In this document: positions 8,279-16,721 of the stretch, piece by piece | Position numbering within the stretch: the stretch's first letter is position 1 | Layout of the letters: the number at the start of each line of letters is the position of its first letter | Assembly (NCBI RefSeq): GCF_004402495.1 | Contig: NZ_SOFH01000023.1 | Coordinates: forward strand, 248,001 to 312,000 | DNA: 64,000 nt | Direction of reading: 5' to 3' | From: Cryobacterium sp. HLT2-28 | Lineage (GTDB): Bacteria > Actinomycetota > Actinomycetes > Actinomycetales > Microbacteriaceae | Made by a program: the position numbers and the translations under genes | Notes under the pieces: generated by a model | The model's database searches: none | What the model saw: only the letters and a program-made list of their open reading frames with translations | What the model was told of the DNA's origin: nothing

Positions 8279-9553
8279 TCAGGTGGAGGCGCGCACCCAG
8301 CCGGTTTCACGTTCCCGGGCGGCGCCCTCGAGGTCGAGGCCGCCGAGCGCACCCTGGACGGCCGCGACGGACAGGCCCGCCCGGCGGGCCACGTCATGCA
8401 CAGTGCGCGGGGACCGGGCGCTCAAAGCGTCGAACACCCGGATCTGGTCGCTGGTGCGTTCACCCCGGCCCGGTGCGCCGCCCCGGGTGCCCGTCTCTCT
8501 GTCACCGGGGAAGTCGAGCGGCACCTGGACCACCCGGTCGCCGACGAGTTCGGCCATCTCCGCTGCCGTGGTCACGCACACAGCGTCGTATTCTCGGATC
8601 AGCCGGTGGCAGCCGGCCGACGTCGGAGAGGTGACCGGGCCCGGCACGGCCCCCAGCGGACGACCGAGGGCGGCGGCATGCCCGGCCGTGTTGAGCGAAC
8701 CCGACCGCCAGCCTGCCTCCAACACGATCGTGGCCGCACTGGACGCCGCGATCAACCTGTTGCGTTGCAGGAATCGCCACTTCGTCGGGGCAGCCCCGCA
8801 CGGCAGTTCGGAGACCACCGCGCCGGCGGCCACGATGCGCCCCAGCAGCGCGTCGTGGCCGCTCGGGTAGAACCGGTCGACTCCCCCGGCGAGAAAGGCG
8901 ACGGTGAACCCCGAGCTGGCGAGGGCCGCCCGGTGGGCCATCCCGTCGATGCCGTAGGCAGCCCCGGAGACGATCGTGAACCCGCGGTCGACCAGCCCGG
9001 CCGAGGATTCTATGGCGACGTGTTCGCCGTACCCGGTGGCCGCCCTCGCCCCGACCAGGGCGATCGAGTTCGCCAGCGAGGCCAGGGCCGGGGCGGTGCC
9101 TCGCCACCACAGGGCGAGCGGGGCATTCCGGCCGAGGTCGTCGACCCCGGCGGGCCACACCTCGTCACCAGGCAGGGCCAGCCGGGCGCCCACCCGGGCC
9201 GCCTGCTGGAGGCAACGGGTGACTTCCCCCGCAGACAGGCGCGGACGCCACCGCTGCAGGGCCTGCCCCAGTTCCTCCGCGAAGCCCTCCGGCACGCCGG
9301 TGGCCCCGACCCGCGCGGCGAGCCTGCCTGGCGAGCCCGGCTCGAGCACGGCGGCCAGGGCCGGCCCGGCACCGAGCCGGTCGACCAGCACCCCGGCGGT
9401 GCCGTCCCCTGGCTCGGCGATGCAGGTCCAGGCCGCCCGGGCGAACACCTCGCCCGCGAGGCCGGGTTCCATCCCGGCCCGGGGGGCGTGCGACGGGCGC
9501 ACGCCTTCCGCAAGCCCGGCCACCGCGGCCTCGTCCAGTCCGAAAAGCGTCAT
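8279..9553 (-). CDS. dprA: DNA processing protein DprA
   Basis: Loads RecA on incoming single-stranded DNA during transformation; also conserved in non-competent bacteria. 424 residues. The Rossmann-like DprA domain is in the middle, with ALVGARAATGYGEH, IVSGAAYGIDGMAHRAAL and FLAGGVDRFYPS. A winged-helix-like C-terminal segment (RTVHDVARRAGLSVAAVQGAL) follows. The N-terminal ~100 residues are a helical extension typical of actinobacteria. Its ATG overlaps the comM stop (ATGA). With comM and yraN it forms the common yraN-comM-dprA series. Confidence 0.95.
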   Translation of the reverse strand: MTLFGLDEAAVAGLAEGVRPSHAPRAGMEPGLAGEVFARAAWTCIAEPGDGTAGVLVDRLGAGPALAAVLEPGSPGRLAARVGATGVPEGFAEELGQALQRWRPRLSAGEVTRCLQQAARVGARLALPGDEVWPAGVDDLGRNAPLALWWRGTAPALASLANSIALVGARAATGYGEHVAIESSAGLVDRGFTIVSGAAYGIDGMAHRAALASSGFTVAFLAGGVDRFYPSGHDALLGRIVAAGAVVSELPCGAAPTKWRFLQRNRLIAASSAATIVLEAGWRSGSLNTAGHAAALGRPLGAVPGPVTSPTSAGCHRLIREYDAVCVTTAAEMAELVGDRVVQVPLDFPGDRETGTRGGAPGRGERTSDQIRVFDALSARSPRTVHDVARRAGLSVAAVQGALGGLDLEGAARERETGWVRAST

Positions 9554-11085
9554 GATGTCATTCCCTTCCGCAGGTAGAGCGCTTGCCCGACCTGTTCGGC
9601 GCCGGGGCGTGCAACGCCGCCGAGATCGGCGATTGACCAGGCCACCCGGAGCACCCGGTCATAGCCGCGCATGGTGATCCCGCCGCGTTCCAGCGCCCGG
9701 TCGAGGATCGCGGTCGCCTCGCCGGGGAGCCTGGCGTGTGCGCCGCGCAGCCACGGCCCCGGCACCTCCGAATTGAGCGACCATGGCGTGTCTGCCAGCC
9801 GTTCCGCCGCCGCGGCCCTGGCCTGCTCAACGTGCGCTCTCGCCGTCGCACTGGTCAGGCGTGGACCGTCGGCGGCCAGGCGCAACTGCGCGGCCGTGAC
9901 GCGCTGCACCCGCAGCTGGATGTCGATCCGGTCGAGCAGCGGGCCGGAGAGCCGGGCGAGGTATCGTCTCCGGGCGCTCGGCGGGCAGCTGCAGTCGAGG
10001 TCGGCGGCCCCGTACTGGCCGCAGGGACACGGGTTGGCGGCCATCACGAGCTGGAACCTGGCCGGGAACCGGGCCACGGCGTTCGCTCGATGGATGCTGA
10101 TCACACCCGACTCGAGCGGCTGGCGGAGCGCGTCGAGCACGGCTGAGGCGAACTCCGGGGCCTCGTCGAGGAACAGGACGCCATGGGAGGCGCGGGCCGC
10201 CGCGCCGGGGCGGATCCGGCCACTGCCCCCACCCACCATCGCCGCCGCGGTGGCGGTGTGGTGCGGCGCCTCGAGCGGTGGCCGGGTCGCCAGGGCGGGG
10301 CCGACCCCGCGGCCGCTGAGAGAACGCATCGAGCTGACCTCGAGGGACGCCTCCGGGTCGAGGTCGGGCAGGAGGCCGGGCAGCCGGGCCGCCAGCATGG
10401 TCTTGCCCGCCCCCGGCGGACCGACCATGAACAGATGGTGGCCGCCGGCCGCCGCGATCTGCAGCGCCAGAACCGCGTCCTCATTGCCGATCACGTCGGC
10501 CAGCTCCGGTTCGACGGGCTCGACACTGCCCTCGCCGGGCGCCGCGATCACGTCGACCTGGACCGGTTCGAGCCGGGAACCATGCCAGATGGCGGCGTCC
10601 CGGAGGGAGGCGACGCCGATGACCCGCATCCCCGGCACGAGGGCAGCCTCCGCGGCATTGCCGGCCGGGACCATGACGGTGCTGTGGCCGAGCCTGGATG
10701 CGGCGATCACCGCAGGGAGCATTCCGGACGTCGGGCGCAGGCGCCCGTCCAGGGCCAGTTCGCCGATGTGCACCACCGCACCCACCGACTCCGCGGAGAC
10801 GGCCTCGTCGGCGGCGAGGCAGGCCAGCGCGATCGCCAGGTCGAAGCCGGATCCGTGCTTGGGCAGGGCCGCCGGTGACAGGTTGATGGTCAGCTTGTTG
10901 CGGGTGAGCGGGCACCCCGAGTTCTTCGCGGCGGCCCGCACCCGTTCGGTCGCCTCCGACAGGGCGGCATCCGGCAGGCCGATCAGCACGATGCCGGGCA
11001 GCTGGCCCGAGATGTCGGCCTCCACCTCGACCAGCGCCCCGGTGAGGCCGAGCAGCGCCACGGCGTGCGTTCGCGCGAGCGCCAT
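9550..11085 (-). CDS. comM: YifB/ComM family Mg-chelatase-like AAA ATPase
   Basis: Hexameric helicase that promotes branch migration during integration of transforming DNA (function known for ComM). 511 residues from ATG 11085 (MALARTHAVALLGLTG). It has an N-terminal Lon-protease-like fold (GLPDAALSEATERVRAA), Walker A GPPGAGKTMLA, Walker B VLFLDEAPEF, the cysteine motif NPCPCGQYG with CSCPP, and a C-terminal Mg-chelatase domain with RGYDRVLRVAWSIADL. Its start overlaps the yraN stop by one base (TGATG). The longer frame upstream is the antisense of yraN and not real. Confidence 0.95.
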   Translation of the reverse strand: MALARTHAVALLGLTGALVEVEADISGQLPGIVLIGLPDAALSEATERVRAAAKNSGCPLTRNKLTINLSPAALPKHGSGFDLAIALACLAADEAVSAESVGAVVHIGELALDGRLRPTSGMLPAVIAASRLGHSTVMVPAGNAAEAALVPGMRVIGVASLRDAAIWHGSRLEPVQVDVIAAPGEGSVEPVEPELADVIGNEDAVLALQIAAAGGHHLFMVGPPGAGKTMLAARLPGLLPDLDPEASLEVSSMRSLSGRGVGPALATRPPLEAPHHTATAAAMVGGGSGRIRPGAAARASHGVLFLDEAPEFASAVLDALRQPLESGVISIHRANAVARFPARFQLVMAANPCPCGQYGAADLDCSCPPSARRRYLARLSGPLLDRIDIQLRVQRVTAAQLRLAADGPRLTSATARAHVEQARAAAAERLADTPWSLNSEVPGPWLRGAHARLPGEATAILDRALERGGITMRGYDRVLRVAWSIADLGGVARPGAEQVGQALYLRKGMTS

Positions 11086-11441
11086 CAGAACACCCCCACC
11101 AGGTGCTCGATCACCGGGTCGGCCCCCGGCCGGAGGATGACCGCGACCGCGTCGATCCGGATGCGCGCGGGCCGGGGCTCCGACTGGTCGCACCAGGCCG
11201 CGGCGAGCCGGCGCAGGCGGGCGAGTTTGTGCACCGTGATCGCCTCGAACGGATGCCCGAAGCCCGTTCCCGACCGCGTCTTCACCTCGACGAAGGCGAC
11301 TTCGCCGCTCTGCTCGACAATGAGGTCGATCTCGCCCTGGTCGCACCGCCAGTTGCGGGCGATGACCCGGTAGCCGGCCGCGGCCAGGAACCCGGCCGCG
11401 CACTCTTCGCCGCGCCTGCCCAGGTCGTCTTTGTCTGCCAC
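11085..11441 (-). CDS. YraN family protein (UPF0102), putative endonuclease
   Basis: Small protein with a predicted restriction-endonuclease-like fold. The GTG start at 11441 (VADKDDLGRRGEECA) was chosen because GGAGG lies 5 nt upstream and the resulting 118 residues match the family length. The longer frame upstream is Pro/Arg-rich with no similarity. Core motifs are GEECAAGFLAAAGYRVIARN, then GEIDLIVE and FVEVKTR, the Asp-Glu-x-Lys nuclease signature. It is first in the yraN-comM-dprA series. The biochemical function of the family is unresolved. Confidence 0.92.
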   Translation of the reverse strand: MADKDDLGRRGEECAAGFLAAAGYRVIARNWRCDQGEIDLIVEQSGEVAFVEVKTRSGTGFGHPFEAITVHKLARLRRLAAAWCDQSEPRPARIRIDAVAVILRPGADPVIEHLVGVF

Positions 11442-11601
11442 GAGTGCCTCCGGGTCCAGCGTGCCCGGAGGCCGGCCGTGTCCCCGGCACGGCCCCGGAT
11501 CGGTGCGGCCCGGGGCCGTCCCCGCCCTGTGGAGGGTGAGCCGGCAGCCGGCCGGGTTCCGCGGCGGCTCGAGGGTGAGGCGGGGAATTCGCCGGAACCG
11601 G

Positions 11602-12336
11602 TCAGAGGCCCAGTTTCGCCAGCTCGGCGTCCATCCGCACCGCGATCTCGCGGTAGCCGACGTCATTGGGGTGGAGGCTGTCTGCGGCCTTCCACTCCGG
11701 ATGCCCGTCCATCCAGTGCGAGGCCCCCGGGATGTAGTCGGCGTCGATGGCCACGGCCGCGTCCCGCACCCAGCCGATGATGCGTTCCACGGATTCGGGC
11801 CGCTCGTCGGTGTACCAGAACGGTTCGACGATGATGAAGCGGGTGTGGGGCAGTGCCTTCTTGAGCTCGGTGAAGTCCGTGTCGATCGCGGCCCGAACGT
11901 CGTCGGCCCGGCCGGGCATCACGAAGTTGTCGTTCAAGCCCATGGTGCTGATCACGATGTCGGGTTGGGCCTTGATCACCTGGTCGACGAGGTCGGGCCC
12001 CGGCAGGTTCGCCCGGTTGTTCACGAAGCCGAGCCCGTTGGTGCTCGGGTTGACCTCGGTCCAGCCGCGCTCGGCGCACACGATGGTCGACCAGCGGGCG
12101 GCCCGGCTTGATGCGCCGGTGCCGCGCGTGTAGGAGTCGCCGTAGAACGCGACGACGGCCGAGCCGTCGGCCGGCCATCCCGTGGCCGCCGATCCCGCCG
12201 TCGAGTCGGCGACGCCCGCGCTCCCCGTTCCGGTCGCCCCGCCGAGCACCCCGGCGACAACGGCGATGGTCCCCGCGCACAGCACGCCGATCACGGTCAG
12301 CAGGGCGATACGTCGGCGCAGGGTCATGACTCTCAT
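11602..12336 (-). CDS. Secreted SGNH/GDSL hydrolase
   Basis: Probable exported esterase or lipase-like hydrolase of 244 residues. The N-terminus is a signal anchor or signal peptide (RRRIALLTVIGVLCAGTIAV). SGNH blocks are visible: block I FYGDSYTRGTGAS (Ser nucleophile), block III MGLNDNF (Asn) and block V DSLHPNDVGY (Asp and His). A second ATG at 12327 is an equally possible start, just before the arginine cluster. Substrate unknown. It stands alone between yraN and the M19 peptidase, with 160 nt of non-coding DNA on the yraN side. Confidence 0.8.
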   Translation of the reverse strand: MRVMTLRRRIALLTVIGVLCAGTIAVVAGVLGGATGTGSAGVADSTAGSAATGWPADGSAVVAFYGDSYTRGTGASSRAARWSTIVCAERGWTEVNPSTNGLGFVNNRANLPGPDLVDQVIKAQPDIVISTMGLNDNFVMPGRADDVRAAIDTDFTELKKALPHTRFIIVEPFWYTDERPESVERIIGWVRDAAVAIDADYIPGASHWMDGHPEWKAADSLHPNDVGYREIAVRMDAELAKLGL

Positions 12337-12400
12337 TCGTCAGCGGCGGCCCGTCCGGATTGGTCGCGCCCTCGCTCGAGGCTACCCCCGGGGGCACGGC

Positions 12401-13501
12401 TCAGCGCACGAGCAGGGGGATCCCGCCGCCGGCCGCGGCGAAGGCCGCATCCGTGGCGCGCAGCACGCGCAGGATGTTGCCGCCGGCCAGGGCGGCGAGA
12501 TCCTCCGCCGACCAGTCCCGCCCCGCGAGCTCGGCCAGCAGTGCCGGGTAGCCGTCGACGCCCTCGAGGCCGGAGGGGAATTCGTCCGTGCCGTCGAAGT
12601 CACCGCCCAGGCCGATGTGACGGATGCCGGCCACCCGGCGGGCATGCTCGATGTGATCCGCGACCTGCGCGATCGTCACGGCGGGCGCCGGGGTGTCCCT
12701 CGCCCCGTCGAACCAGGCCGAGTACTCGGGGGTGAGGAATTGCGGCACGAAGGTGAGCATGATCACGCCGTCGTTCGCGGCGAGCCGGCCGAGCAGGTCG
12801 TCGGGCACGTTCCGGGGATGGTCGGCGACCGCGGAGACGCAACTGTGGCTGAAAATCACCGGCGAATCGGTCAGGTCGAGGGCCGCGTGCGCCGTGGCGG
12901 GCGACACGTGCGACAGGTCGACCAGCATCCCCAGCCGGTTCAGCTCCCGGATGTACTCGGCCCCGCGGGCGGTGAGGCCCCCGTGGGCGGGATCGTCGGT
13001 GCCCGAATCGGCCCAGCTGGTGTTGTGCACGTGGGTCAGGGTGAGATAGCGCACGCCCAGCCGGGCGAACATCCGCAGCACGGCCGGCGAGTCATTGAGG
13101 CTGTGCGCCCCCTCCGCGCCGAGGAGGGATGCCACCCGCCCGTCGGCCCTGGCTGCCTCGACGTCGGCGGCGCTCCGCGCGATGACGAAGTCCCCCGGGT
13201 ACCGGGCGGCGAGCCGGTAGACCCAGTCGATCTGTTCGAGGGTGCCCTGCACGGCGTCGGCGCCGGCGTGGTCGTCGCTGACGTAGACCGACCAGAACTG
13301 GCCGCCGACCTGCCCGGCCCGGAGCCGGGCGATGTCCGTGTCGGTCGCGAGTCCCTGTTCGAGGCCCTCCACCGAATAGTCCCGTTCCTCGCGGCAGACC
13401 CAGGCCCAGTCGTTGTGGCCGTCGATGAGCGGCGCGATCCGCAGCGCCTGGGCGACGACGGCCGCGGCAGCGGGGGCAGGGGAAGCAGCGGCGGGATTCA
13501 T
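12401..13501 (-). CDS. Membrane dipeptidase family (M19) metallopeptidase
   Basis: Predicted dimetal dipeptidase of 366 residues related to renal dipeptidase. Metal ligands are visible as HND in LIDGHNDWAW near residue 33, Glu in GAEGAHSLND, His in VDLSHVSPAT, and His in FSHSCVSAV. The GLGGDFDGTDEFP stretch near the C-terminus is also typical. Substrate could be L,D- or D-containing dipeptides; it cannot be told from sequence. No signal peptide is evident, so it is likely cytosolic. TAGCGT lies 6 nt before the ATG; the intervening GGAGGC is too close to act as a normal ribosome binding site. Confidence 0.88.
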   Translation of the reverse strand: MNPAAASPAPAAAAVVAQALRIAPLIDGHNDWAWVCREERDYSVEGLEQGLATDTDIARLRAGQVGGQFWSVYVSDDHAGADAVQGTLEQIDWVYRLAARYPGDFVIARSAADVEAARADGRVASLLGAEGAHSLNDSPAVLRMFARLGVRYLTLTHVHNTSWADSGTDDPAHGGLTARGAEYIRELNRLGMLVDLSHVSPATAHAALDLTDSPVIFSHSCVSAVADHPRNVPDDLLGRLAANDGVIMLTFVPQFLTPEYSAWFDGARDTPAPAVTIAQVADHIEHARRVAGIRHIGLGGDFDGTDEFPSGLEGVDGYPALLAELAGRDWSAEDLAALAGGNILRVLRATDAAFAAAGGGIPLLVR

Positions 13502-13507
13502 GCCTCC

Positions 13508-13513
13508 ACGCTA
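13508..13513 (-). promoter_or_regulatory. -10 box of a leaderless promoter for the M19 dipeptidase
   Basis: TAGCGT on the minus strand, 6 nt from the ATG at 13501. Confidence 0.45.
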
Positions 13514-13537
13514 GTGCTCGACGGCAGGCTCCTCTCC

Positions 13538-13543
13538 TAGTCT
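13538..13543 (+). promoter_or_regulatory. -10 box of a leaderless promoter for the DDN-like gene
   Basis: TAGTCT followed by GGATCC and then the ATG at 13550 (6-nt spacer). No convincing -35 is present 17 nt upstream (TGCTCG). Confidence 0.5.
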
Positions 13544-13549
13544 GGATCC

Positions 13550-13990
13550 ATGGGATTGCGCAACGATCTGGTCGACCTGCAGATGAAGACGATGAACGTG
13601 CTGCACCGGGCCGTGTTCACGCTCTCCGGCGGGCGCGTCCTCGCCAACTTCGGCTCGATGCCCGCGGTCAAGCTGCACACGATCGGCCGGTCGAGCGGCA
13701 AACGGCGGGCGACGATGCTGACCGCGCCCGTGCACGACCGGCATCGTTACGTGCTGATCGCGTCGAAGGGCGGCGACGACCGCAACCCGCAGTGGTACCT
13801 CAACCTGGTCGCGAATCCCGAGGTCGAGCTCACCGTGTACGGAACCACCATGCCGATGCACGCCCGCACGGCGAGCCCGGAGGAGAAGGCCGAGCTGTGG
13901 CCCCAGATCGTTGCCGCCTACAGGGGCTACGACGGCTACCAGCAGAAGACGAGCCGGGACATCCCGGTGGTCATCTGCGAACCCCGTTAG
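13550..13990 (+). CDS. Deazaflavin (F420)-dependent nitroreductase family protein
   Basis: 146-residue member of the DDN family (split-beta-barrel F420H2-binding proteins of actinobacteria). The family-typical core is KLHTIGRSSGKRRATML, ASKGGDDRNPQWYLNL and NPEVELTV. These proteins use reduced F420 to reduce quinones or xenobiotics; the natural substrate here is unknown. With the LLM oxidoreductase at 26 kb it suggests that the host makes F420, although no cofactor synthesis gene is in the window. It is transcribed towards the GAPDH gene; the 149 bp between the two 3' ends carries copy 1 of the 89-bp element. Confidence 0.88.
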   Translation: MGLRNDLVDLQMKTMNVLHRAVFTLSGGRVLANFGSMPAVKLHTIGRSSGKRRATMLTAPVHDRHRYVLIASKGGDDRNPQWYLNLVANPEVELTVYGTTMPMHARTASPEEKAELWPQIVAAYRGYDGYQQKTSRDIPVVICEPR

Positions 13991-14025
13991 CTCGCGCCCC
14001 TCACCGTGCCCACGTGCCCCCGTGG

Positions 14026-14114
14026 CCTTCAAATTCGACGGAGATTTTGAGCTGTGGCGCCCGATAGGCGGGGCTTTGGGCCCATTTGCCGAAAATGTCC
14101 GTCGAATTCGACGG
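14026..14114. repeat. 89-bp two-palindrome intergenic element, copy 1
   Basis: Bounded by an imperfect 16-bp palindrome (CCTTCAAATTCGACGG, 14026-14041) and a perfect one (CCGTCGAATTCGACGG, 14099-14114). Inner arms GGAGATTTT and AAAATGTCC continue the inverted symmetry, leaving a ~44-nt centre. Copy 2, of exactly the same length, is at 46085-46173. Confidence 0.85.
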
Positions 14115-14139
14115 AGGACGGATGCGTTACGTCCGCGGG

Positions 14140-15618
14140 TCAGCGCGCCAGTTCGGGCTCGGCCACGCTCACCTTCGGGAAGACCGGCGGATGCGCCCCG
14201 GCCATCTCCTCGAGCACCCGGATGACCTGGCAGCTGTAGCCGTATTCGTTGTCATACCAGACGTAGAGCACGGCCTTGCGGCCGGTGGTGATGGTGGCCA
14301 GCCCGTCGACGATCCCGGCCCGGCGTGAGCCGAGGAAATCGCTGGACACGACCTCGGGCGAGTCGATGTAGTCGATCTGCTTGTGCAGCTCGGAGTTCAG
14401 GCTCATCGACCGGAGGTAGGCGTTGAGCTCGTCCTTGCCGGTCTCCCGTTCGAGATTCAGGTTGAGGATCGCCATCGACACATCAGGCGTCGGAACGCGG
14501 ATGGCGTTGCCGGTCAGTTTCCCGGCCAGCTCTGGCAGGGCCTTCGCCACCGCCTTCGCCGCGCCCGTCTCGGTGAGCACCATGTTGAGGGCGGCCGAGC
14601 GGCCCCGGCGGTCACCGGAGTGGAAGTTGTCGATCAGGTTCTGGTCGTTCGTGAACGAATGGACCGTCTCGACGTGCCCGTCGACGATGCCGAAACGGTC
14701 GTTGACGGCCTTGAGCACGGGGGTGATCGCGTTGGTGGTGCACGAGGCCGCCGTCACGATGGTGTCGTCGGCGGTGATCGAGCTGTGGTTGATGCCGTGC
14801 ACGATGTTCTTCAGATCGCCCTTGCCGGGCGCGGTGAGCAGCACCCGGGCGACCCCGGGGCAGGCGAGGTGCTGGGAGAGCCCCTCGGCGTCGCGCCAGC
14901 GGCCGGTGTTGTCGACCACGACCGCGTCGTGGATGCCGTACCGGGTGTAGTCGACGCCGGCCGGGTCGGAGGAGTAGATGACCTGGATCAGCGTGCCGTT
15001 GGCCAGGATCGTGTCGTTCTCCTCGTCGACGGTGATGGTGCCCTCGAACGGCCCGTGCACGGAGTCCCGTCGCAACAGGCTGGCCCGCTTGACGATGTCG
15101 TTGGCGGACCCGCGGCGCACGACGATGGCGCGCAGTCGCAGGCCCTGGCCGCCGCCGGCGTGCTCGATCAGGATGCGGGCGAGGAGACGTCCGATCCGGC
15201 CGAACCCGTAGAGCACGACATCGGTGCTCGTGCGCGGGTCGGCGCCCTGCAGACCGATGACGTCGGCCAGTTCCTCGCTCAGGAAGTCGTCGAGGCTCCG
15301 GCCGGCTTCGTCACCGCGGTAGGCCAGGTTCAGCCGGGCCAGGTCGATCGACGCGGCGCCGAGCCGCAGCCGGGCGAGCGCCTGCAGCATCGGCAGGGTC
15401 TCCTCGAGGGGAAGTTCGACGTCGTCGATCTGCCGGGCGAAGCGGTGCGCCTTGAGCAGCCCCACCACCGACTGGTTGATCAGGCTGCGCCCGTGCACGC
15501 TGGTGACGACGTTGTTGTCCCGGTACAGCCGGCCGATCAGCGGGATCATCGCCTCCGCCAGTGCTTCCCGGTTGATCCACGTGTCTCGGCAGCGATCAGC
15601 ATCCTGAAGCAAGGACAT
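14140..15618 (-). CDS. Glyceraldehyde-3-phosphate dehydrogenase, long form
   Basis: Glycolytic/gluconeogenic GAPDH of 492 residues, much longer than the ~335-residue standard enzyme. The first ~130 residues form a helical extension. The Rossmann domain follows (VVLYGFGRIGRLLARIL), with catalytic ASCTTNAITPVL and the late WYDNEYGYSCQV motif. The start at ATG 15618 (MSLLQDADRC) has GGGAG 8 nt upstream; the longer frame has no ribosome binding site. Long GAPDHs of this type occur in several actinobacteria beside a standard Gap. Cofactor preference and direction are unknown. Confidence 0.92.
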   Translation of the reverse strand: MSLLQDADRCRDTWINREALAEAMIPLIGRLYRDNNVVTSVHGRSLINQSVVGLLKAHRFARQIDDVELPLEETLPMLQALARLRLGAASIDLARLNLAYRGDEAGRSLDDFLSEELADVIGLQGADPRTSTDVVLYGFGRIGRLLARILIEHAGGGQGLRLRAIVVRRGSANDIVKRASLLRRDSVHGPFEGTITVDEENDTILANGTLIQVIYSSDPAGVDYTRYGIHDAVVVDNTGRWRDAEGLSQHLACPGVARVLLTAPGKGDLKNIVHGINHSSITADDTIVTAASCTTNAITPVLKAVNDRFGIVDGHVETVHSFTNDQNLIDNFHSGDRRGRSAALNMVLTETGAAKAVAKALPELAGKLTGNAIRVPTPDVSMAILNLNLERETGKDELNAYLRSMSLNSELHKQIDYIDSPEVVSSDFLGSRRAGIVDGLATITTGRKAVLYVWYDNEYGYSCQVIRVLEEMAGAHPPVFPKVSVAEPELAR

Positions 15619-15740
15619 ACCTTTCTCTCCCGGCCGCATCGTTGCGCCGGGTTGTGCAGGCTGGCAGCCTGGGCCGGGCAGACCGGCGGTGGTCGGCCCG
15701 GAATCGGGGGGCGCGGCCGCCGGGGCGGCCGCGGGTCGAG

Positions 15741-16064
15741 CTACTCGTCGAGCGCGAGTTCCTTGGGCAACTCGAACTCCTTGGAGGCGAGTTCCTCCAC
15801 GTTGACGTCCTTGAACGTCAGCACGCGAACCGACTTCACGAACCGGTCGGAGCGGTAGACGTCCCAGACCCAGACGTCCTTCATGGTCAGTTCGAAGTAG
15901 AAGTCGTGCTCAGTGTCCCGGCGCACCAACTCCACTTCGTTGGCGAGGTAGAAGCGTCGCTCGGTCTCTACGACGTACTGGAATTGCCCGACAACGTCTC
16001 GGTACTCGCGGTACAGGGCCAACTCGACCTCGCGGTCGTAGTCCTCGAATTCTTCTTCTTCCAT
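15741..16064 (-). CDS. DUF2469 family protein
   Basis: Small acidic protein of 107 residues (EEEEFEDYDREVELALYRE at the N-terminus, LPKELALDE at the end), strongly conserved in actinobacteria and nearly always next to rnhB and lepB. The FELTMKDVWVWDVYRSDRFV block is typical. No function is known. It starts 12 nt after the rnhB stop. The rnhB TAG is also the first part of TAGGAT, 9 nt upstream of this ATG, which could act either as a -10 box or as a weak AGGA ribosome binding site. Confidence 0.92.
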   Translation of the reverse strand: MEEEEFEDYDREVELALYREYRDVVGQFQYVVETERRFYLANEVELVRRDTEHDFYFELTMKDVWVWDVYRSDRFVKSVRVLTFKDVNVEELASKEFELPKELALDE

Positions 16065-16076
16065 GGTGTTTCAATC

Positions 16077-16721
16077 CTACGCTGTGATCTTGAGCCACGA
16101 TTTGCGGTGCAGCCCGGTGGGGCCGAGCAGGGCGATCGCGTCCAGATGGGCCGCACTCCCGTAGCCTTTGTTCCCCGCCCAGCCGTAGCCGGGGTGCCGG
16201 GCATCCGCTTCGATCATGAGCCGGTCGCGGTGCACCTTGGCGATCACGGATGCCGCGGCCACCGAACCGCAGTCCTGGTCGGCCCGCACCCGGGTGACCA
16301 CGTTCAGCGGAGTGTGCAGGGCCTTGTTCAGCCAGTCGTCGTTGCCGTCGAGCAGCACCACGCTCCCGGCGATGTCGACCCCGGCGGCGTGCAACTGGGC
16401 CAGAGCACGTTTGCCGGCGAGCCCGAGGCAGGCGATGATGCCCAGCTCGTCGACCTCGGCGGCCGAGGCGAGCCCGACGGCCGAGTGCAGCGCCCAGGCG
16501 GCCGCGAGGGGCGCCAGGGCCTCTCGGCGGGGCTCGCTGAGCATCTTGGAATCACGCAGTCCGTCGGGGATGGCCGCAGCGGCGGGGCCGACAACGGCCA
16601 CGCCGACGCCGACGGGCCCGGCCAGCGCACCGCGCCCGACCTCGTCGCAGCCGATCACGCAGGTCGCGCCGGCGGCGATCATCGCCTGCTCGACGTCGAG
16701 GGTCGGGTCGACGACGCCCAC
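16077..16721 (-). CDS. rnhB: Ribonuclease HII
   Basis: Cleaves RNA in RNA-DNA hybrids and removes misincorporated ribonucleotides. 214 residues from a GTG start at 16721 that directly abuts the lepB stop. Acidic catalytic residues are present: CDEVGRGALAGP (DEVGRG motif), LDGNDDW, and AAASVIAKVHRD. The C-terminal GYGWAGNKGYGSAAHLDAI is also typical. It is part of the rplS-lepB-rnhB-DUF2469 run and is probably cotranscribed with lepB, because no space is left for a promoter. Confidence 0.96.
   Translation of the reverse strand: MGVVDPTLDVEQAMIAAGATCVIGCDEVGRGALAGPVGVGVAVVGPAAAAIPDGLRDSKMLSEPRREALAPLAAAWALHSAVGLASAAEVDELGIIACLGLAGKRALAQLHAAGVDIAGSVVLLDGNDDWLNKALHTPLNVVTRVRADQDCGSVAAASVIAKVHRDRLMIEADARHPGYGWAGNKGYGSAAHLDAIALLGPTGLHRKSWLKITA

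Noticed and set aside
16065..16079. TAGGAT overlapping the rnhB stop as a promoter for DUF2469
   Set aside because: Spacer 9 nt; AGGA in the same place may be a ribosome binding site and the genes are otherwise tightly packed, so the signal is ambiguous.
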